A stretch of 8,848 nucleotides of DNA from Planctomycetia bacterium (GTDB taxonomy: Bacteria > Planctomycetota > Planctomycetia > Pirellulales > UBA1268). This document shows, piece after piece, positions 5,558 to 8,848 of this stretch. Where the stretch lies: contig RFUD01000072.1 in NCBI GenBank assembly GCA_009923125.1, positions 1 through 8,848 of the forward strand. The letters run 5' to 3'. Positions within the stretch are counted from its first letter, which is position 1. The number at the start of each line of letters is the position of its first letter. The translations under genes were made by a program, and so were the position numbers. The notes below the pieces were generated by a model. It had not been told where the DNA came from and searched no databases. It saw only the letters and a program-made list of their open reading frames with translations.

Positions 5558-6625
5558 TCAGGGCACGCAGGCCAGGAAGACGTAGGTCGCGAACAGCACG
5601 AGGTGCACCGCTCCCTGCATCATGGAGGTGCGCCCGGTCCCGAGCGTGACCACGCTCACCAGCAGCGCCGTGGCGAGCAGGACGACGTCCTTCGCGCCGA
5701 GGCCGAGCACGAGCGGCAGGCCGCAGGCGGTCGCCACGACCACGACGACCGGCACCGTGAGGCCGATCGTCGCCAGCGCCGAGCCGATCGCGAGATTCAT
5801 GCTGCTCTGCAGCCGGTTGGCGTGGGCGGCCCGGATGGCGGCCCACGTCTCGGGCAGGAGCACCACCATCGCGACGACGATTCCGACCACGCCGCGCGGC
5901 AGGTGAAACGCCTCGACGAACGTCTCGAGCGGGTGGGAGAGCAGCTTCGCCAGGCCCACGACCGCCACGAGCGCGACGACCAGCAGCATGAAGCTCATCG
6001 CCGCCTGCCGGCGGGACGGCGGCGGGGCATGCTCGTCGGGGGGTGCGTCGTCGTCGGGTGGCAGGAAGTAGTCGCGATGCCTGACGGTCTGGACGAACAC
6101 GAAGATGCCCCACAGCGCCGCCGAGACGACCGCCGCGAACAGCGCCTGGCCACGGCTGTACGTGCCGACGCCGGTCGTGATCGTGAAGTCGGGGAGCACG
6201 AGGGTGACGACCGCGAGCACGATCAGCGCCGCGAGGCCGCCCCCCGCCCCGTCGACGCGAAACGACTGCTCACCGTGGGCCAACCCGCCGACGAGCGTGC
6301 ACAGGCCGACGACGCCGGTGGTGATGATCATCACGGTGGCGTACACGGCGTCGCGTGGCAGCGTCTCCATCTCCGTCCCGCCGGCGATGAGCAGCGACAG
6401 GAGCAGGGCCGCCTCGATCACGGTGACGGCGAGTGCGAGCACGAGCGTGCCGAGCGGCTCGCCCACGCGGTGGGCGATCACCTCGGCATGGTGCACCGCG
6501 GCGAGCACGGCCGCGATCAGGGCCACGCCGCAGCCGGCGAGCAGCCAGGGCGGCTCACCGAGGGTGGCGGTCAGCCCGAGTGTCGCCGCGGCGACCAGCG
6601 GGGCGAGCGTCGTCCATCGCAGCAT
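5558..6625 (-). CDS. chaA: ChaA-like Ca2+(Na+,K+)/H+ antiporter, CaCA superfamily
   Basis: The 355-residue inner-membrane protein should export Ca2+ or monovalent cations in exchange for protons; its length matches ChaA. About ten hydrophobic segments are seen in two halves. The first-half alpha repeat is GEPLGTLVLALAVTVIEA (55-72), with Glu71 in mid-membrane. The second is PETWAAIRAAHANRLQSS (258-275) continuing into MNLAIGSALATIGLTVP, with Glu259. The halves are joined by an acidic, Pro-rich cytoplasmic loop (about 184-208). On the minus strand GAGG (rc of 6630-6633) lies only 4 bases before the ATG, so the ribosome binding site is close and not strong. The gene is first of a likely two-gene unit with the photolyase homologue. 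The ion actually carried cannot be told from the sequence. Confidence 0.87.
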   Translation of the reverse strand: MLRWTTLAPLVAAATLGLTATLGEPPWLLAGCGVALIAAVLAAVHHAEVIAHRVGEPLGTLVLALAVTVIEAALLLSLLIAGGTEMETLPRDAVYATVMIITTGVVGLCTLVGGLAHGEQSFRVDGAGGGLAALIVLAVVTLVLPDFTITTGVGTYSRGQALFAAVVSAALWGIFVFVQTVRHRDYFLPPDDDAPPDEHAPPPSRRQAAMSFMLLVVALVAVVGLAKLLSHPLETFVEAFHLPRGVVGIVVAMVVLLPETWAAIRAAHANRLQSSMNLAIGSALATIGLTVPVVVVVATACGLPLVLGLGAKDVVLLATALLVSVVTLGTGRTSMMQGAVHLVLFATYVFLACVP

Positions 6626-6855
6626 GCAGCCTCACGGGGTGGTGCGCACGGCGCCGGCAGGGGCGTTCATCGGCCCTGGCCGGGCGGCGGCAGGAAGCCC
6701 GGGGAGTGTTCCGGAAAATGCGGCTCCCATCAATCCCGATTCGGGTGGCGAATCTTGCCGCCGTGACGCCGGGCACCGTACGCTGCAAACCTCGCCGGCA
6801 TCTCCCGACGGCGAGGCCACGAGCCTGACGGGCGGTCTGCGAGGCGTCTCTGGAA
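6626..6855. promoter_or_regulatory. Divergent intergenic region with overlapping inverted repeats
   Basis: Both flanking genes start here and point away from each other, so promoters for both are expected. No convincing -35/-10 pair is seen. Two overlapping inverted repeats stand out: CCCGA-T-TCGGG (6735-6745) and GATTCG-ggtgg-CGAATC (6738-6754). They are possible operator sites serving one or both genes. No reading frame in the region is supported. Confidence 0.4.
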
Positions 6856-7839
6856 ATGTCGCAGCTCCCGCTGTTCGCCGACGCCGACGGCTTCGATCCG
6901 GCGCCGGTGGACGATCGTCTCCGCGCGCTCGCCTCCGCCCTGCCCGACCGCGTCCGCCTGGGGACGTCGAGCTGGTCGTTTCCCGGTTGGACGGGGCTCG
7001 TGTTCGCCTCCCGCAACGGCAGGCCCGCGAACGAGCAGGTTCTGGCCCGCCACGGCCTGTCCGCCTACGCGCGGCATCCGCTGTTTCGCACGGTGAGCCT
7101 CGATCGCACGTTCTACGCCCCGCTCACGACCGCCGAGTTCGCCCGCTATGCAACACAGGTGCCCGACGGCTTCAGGTTCGTCGTCAAGGCGCCGGCGGCG
7201 ATCACCGATCCCCTCGTGCGCCGGCCCGGCTCGGGCGAGGCGGCCCGGGACAACCCGACGTTTCTCGACGCCGCCACCGCCGCCGGAGTGTTCGTGCAGC
7301 CGGCGCAGGCCGGGCTGGGACCGACGGCCGGGCCGCTCGTGTTCCAGTTTCCACCGCTCGGACGGCGCCTGCTGGCCGATGTGTCGCGGCTCGCGGCCCG
7401 GCTCGCGGCCTTCATCGCCGTGCTGCCGCGTGGGCCGCTGTACGCCGTCGAGGTGCGCGATCCGGAGCTCGTGGTGACGGAGTTCGCCGCCGCGCTCGCG
7501 GATGCGGGGGCCGTGCCCTGCCTGGCCGTGCACGCCAGGATGCCACCGGTGGAGGAGCAGGCGCGGGTGTTCGGGCTCGACAATGGCGGCACCACGAAGC
7601 CGCTCGTGGCCCGCTGGAACCTTCACGGCGGGAAATCCTACGAGGAGGCGAAGGCGGACTATTTTCCGTTCGACAGGCTCGTGGAAGAGGACCTGCCGAG
7701 TCGGGCCGCGCTGGCGCGGCTGACGCGCGCCGCGGCGGCCGCCGACCGCGATGTGTTCATCACGATCAACAACAAGGCGGAAGGCTCCGCGCCACGATCC
7801 GTCGAGGCCTTGGCGGCGGCGATCTCCGCCCGCGACTGA
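6856..7839 (+). CDS. DUF72 (YecE-like) family protein
   Basis: The 327-residue cytoplasmic protein has the DUF72 marks: LGTSSWSFPGW (35-45), which opens the predicted TIM barrel, the strand VEVRDPEL (198-205), where relatives have VEFRHPSW-like sequence, and the closing FITINNKAEGSAP (301-313). The biochemical activity of the family is not established. The 34 residues ahead of the domain include QLPLF at residues 3-7, which fits the bacterial sliding-clamp-binding consensus QLxLF; combined with the nearby photolyase homologue this hints at a DNA-linked role, as inference only. The ATG at 6856 is the only start that keeps this N-terminus; GAGG (6841-6844) lies 11 bases before it. It is transcribed away from the antiporter gene and towards the cupin gene, 133 bases downstream. 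Confidence 0.9.
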   Translation: MSQLPLFADADGFDPAPVDDRLRALASALPDRVRLGTSSWSFPGWTGLVFASRNGRPANEQVLARHGLSAYARHPLFRTVSLDRTFYAPLTTAEFARYATQVPDGFRFVVKAPAAITDPLVRRPGSGEAARDNPTFLDAATAAGVFVQPAQAGLGPTAGPLVFQFPPLGRRLLADVSRLAARLAAFIAVLPRGPLYAVEVRDPELVVTEFAAALADAGAVPCLAVHARMPPVEEQARVFGLDNGGTTKPLVARWNLHGGKSYEEAKADYFPFDRLVEEDLPSRAALARLTRAAAAADRDVFITINNKAEGSAPRSVEALAAAISARD

Positions 7840-7901
7840 AATCGATCAGTGCCCGGGACGGATTCCATCGCACGGATGGCGGCCGCCGTGGCGGCGGCTT
7901 C

Positions 7902-7930
7902 TTGCGGGTCTTTTCCGCGGCACTTACAAC
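7902..7930 (+). promoter_or_regulatory. Candidate sigma-70-type promoter for the cupin gene
   Basis: TTGCGG (7902-7907) and TACAAC (7925-7930) are 17 bases apart. The -10 matches four of six bases and the -35 three. A start near 7937 would give a leader of about 36 bases and would exclude the in-frame ATG at 7934. This is a weak match. Confidence 0.3.
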
Positions 7931-7972
7931 ATCATGGCATCGATGGAAGCGTTCTCTCAGGGGTATTCGCAC

Positions 7973-8848
7973 ATGGCCACGGCCACCGCCACGAAGAAGT
8001 CCGCCCAGTTGCCCGCGGCGAAGAGCGTCGCCGCCGCCCTCGACAAGGCGATGAACGCCGGCCAGGGGATCCTGCGGCTGTCGCCCACGTGGGTGCCGCG
8101 GAGTTTCCTGCACCCGGGCAAGCGGGTGCGGCTGCATCCCGACGACTATTACGCCTACGGCCTCGACCGCGGCGGCATCGACGAGCGCTGGTTCGCGAGC
8201 ACCACGGAGGCGGCGAACGAGGGCCGCGTGCCCGACGAGGGGCTCTCGTGGTGCGTGTTCGACGGAGAGCGGTTCCTGCTCAAGGATGCGGTCGCCGAAG
8301 GGGGTGCGAAGCTCGTCGGCAAGCAGATCTGGGACCGCTACAAGAAGTGGCCCGTGTACTCGAAGTTCTTCGACAACATGGGGCCGATCCCACACCACAT
8401 GCATCAGTCGTTCGCCGATGCGAAGCTGGTGGGGCAGGAGGGCAAGCCGGAGAGCTACTACTTCCCGCCGCAATACAACAACTGCGACAACAACTTCCCC
8501 TACACGTTCATGGGGCTGGAGCCCGGCACCACGAAGGCCGACCTGCGGCGCTGCCTCGAGAACTGGAACCGGGGTGACAACGGCATCCTTTACCACTCGA
8601 AGGCGTATCGCCTCGAGCGGGGCACCGGCTGGCTGATCCCGCCGGGTGTGTTGCATGCCCCGGGCTCGCTCCTCACCTACGAGCCGCAGTGGGGCAGCGA
8701 CGTGTTCGCGATGTTCCAGTCGCTCGTCGAGGGCCGGGCGGTGCCCTGGAGCCTGCTCGTCAAGGACATGCCGCAGGAAAAGCACCACGACCTCGACTTC
8801 ATCATCGGCCAGCTCGACTGGGAGAAGAACGTCGACACCCACTTCAAG
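7973..8848 (+). CDS. Cupin-fold protein resembling type I phosphomannose isomerase (3' end cut off)
   Basis: 292 codons are read and the frame is still open at the window end, so the C-terminus is missing. Likely cupin metal ligands are the His cluster IPHHMHQSF (139-147; His142, His144), Glu160 in GKPESYYF (157-164) and His228 in WLIPPGVLHAPG (220-231). The KPE motif and the LHAPG-type second histidine are like those of type I mannose-6-phosphate isomerase, but the rest is too diverged to claim that reaction. A conserved-looking NNCDNNFPYTFMGLEPGT segment (169-186) lies between the ligands. The first 20 residues are Ala/Thr/Lys-rich with no signal peptide. The start at 7973 is preferred because AGGGG (7959-7963) is 9 bases before it; in-frame ATGs at 7934 and 7943 have no such site. 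Substrate unknown. Confidence 0.75.
   Translation, partial: MATATATKKSAQLPAAKSVAAALDKAMNAGQGILRLSPTWVPRSFLHPGKRVRLHPDDYYAYGLDRGGIDERWFASTTEAANEGRVPDEGLSWCVFDGERFLLKDAVAEGGAKLVGKQIWDRYKKWPVYSKFFDNMGPIPHHMHQSFADAKLVGQEGKPESYYFPPQYNNCDNNFPYTFMGLEPGTTKADLRRCLENWNRGDNGILYHSKAYRLERGTGWLIPPGVLHAPGSLLTYEPQWGSDVFAMFQSLVEGRAVPWSLLVKDMPQEKHHDLDFIIGQLDWEKNVDTHFK

Noticed and set aside
4328..6766. Stop-free 812-codon plus-strand frame opposite the photolyase and antiporter genes
   Set aside because: It is rich in Arg, Gly, His and Pro with no recognisable domain; both minus-strand genes opposite it are clear family members. This is the usual effect of high GC.
7882..7912. Rho-independent terminator after the DUF72 gene
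   Set aside because: GCCGCC/GGCGGC forms a hairpin with a two-base loop, which is too tight, and no T-run follows directly.
7934..7972. Earlier start of the cupin gene at ATG 7934 or 7943
   Set aside because: They are in frame but lack a ribosome binding site, while ATG 7973 has AGGGG 9 bases upstream.

Overview
The window is a GC-rich chromosomal stretch (C or G at most third codon positions) that looks like a planctomycete, probably of the Pirellula type. This placement is inference. It rests on the family mix (ECF sigma factor, DapL-type aminotransferase, alanine/lysine-rich lipoprotein, PMI-like cupin) and on interspersed hairpin repeats between genes. No rRNA, tRNA, CRISPR array, insertion sequence or phage gene is visible.

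Layout. Positions 1-180 hold no supported gene but a run of hairpins; 181-362 is the control region of an ECF sigma factor gene (363-1001), with a close match to a sigma-54 promoter at 319-335. A second repeat patch (1044-1190) leads into a COQ4-like gene (1184-1888). A 34-codon reading frame with a strong ribosome binding site lies on the minus strand at 1822-1926, tail to tail with it. A putative LL-diaminopimelate aminotransferase (2074-3348) and a helical-repeat lipoprotein (3387-4331) follow as a likely plus-strand operon. A nested hairpin element (4334-4396) separates them from a convergent minus-strand pair: a ChaA-like cation/proton antiporter (5558-6625), then a class I photolyase homologue (4403-5518). 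A divergent intergenic region with overlapping inverted repeats (6735-6754) leads to a plus-strand DUF72 protein (6856-7839) and a PMI-like cupin gene (7973 onward) that is cut by the window end.

These are mostly housekeeping or stress functions rather than one obvious pathway: lysine/cell-wall precursor synthesis (DapL), envelope (lipoprotein), ion homeostasis (ChaA), light-dependent DNA repair or its remnant (photolyase), and regulation (ECF sigma). The points most worth a second look are the photolyase, which reads through in frame but lacks the central FAD/substrate-binding block and a second C-terminal block; the short minus-strand gene; the sigma-54-type promoter in front of an ECF sigma gene; the exact COQ4 zinc motif in a lineage generally thought to use menaquinone; and a sliding-clamp-like QLPLF motif at the N-terminus of the DUF72 protein. 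I did not find a convincing multi-gene undescribed system.
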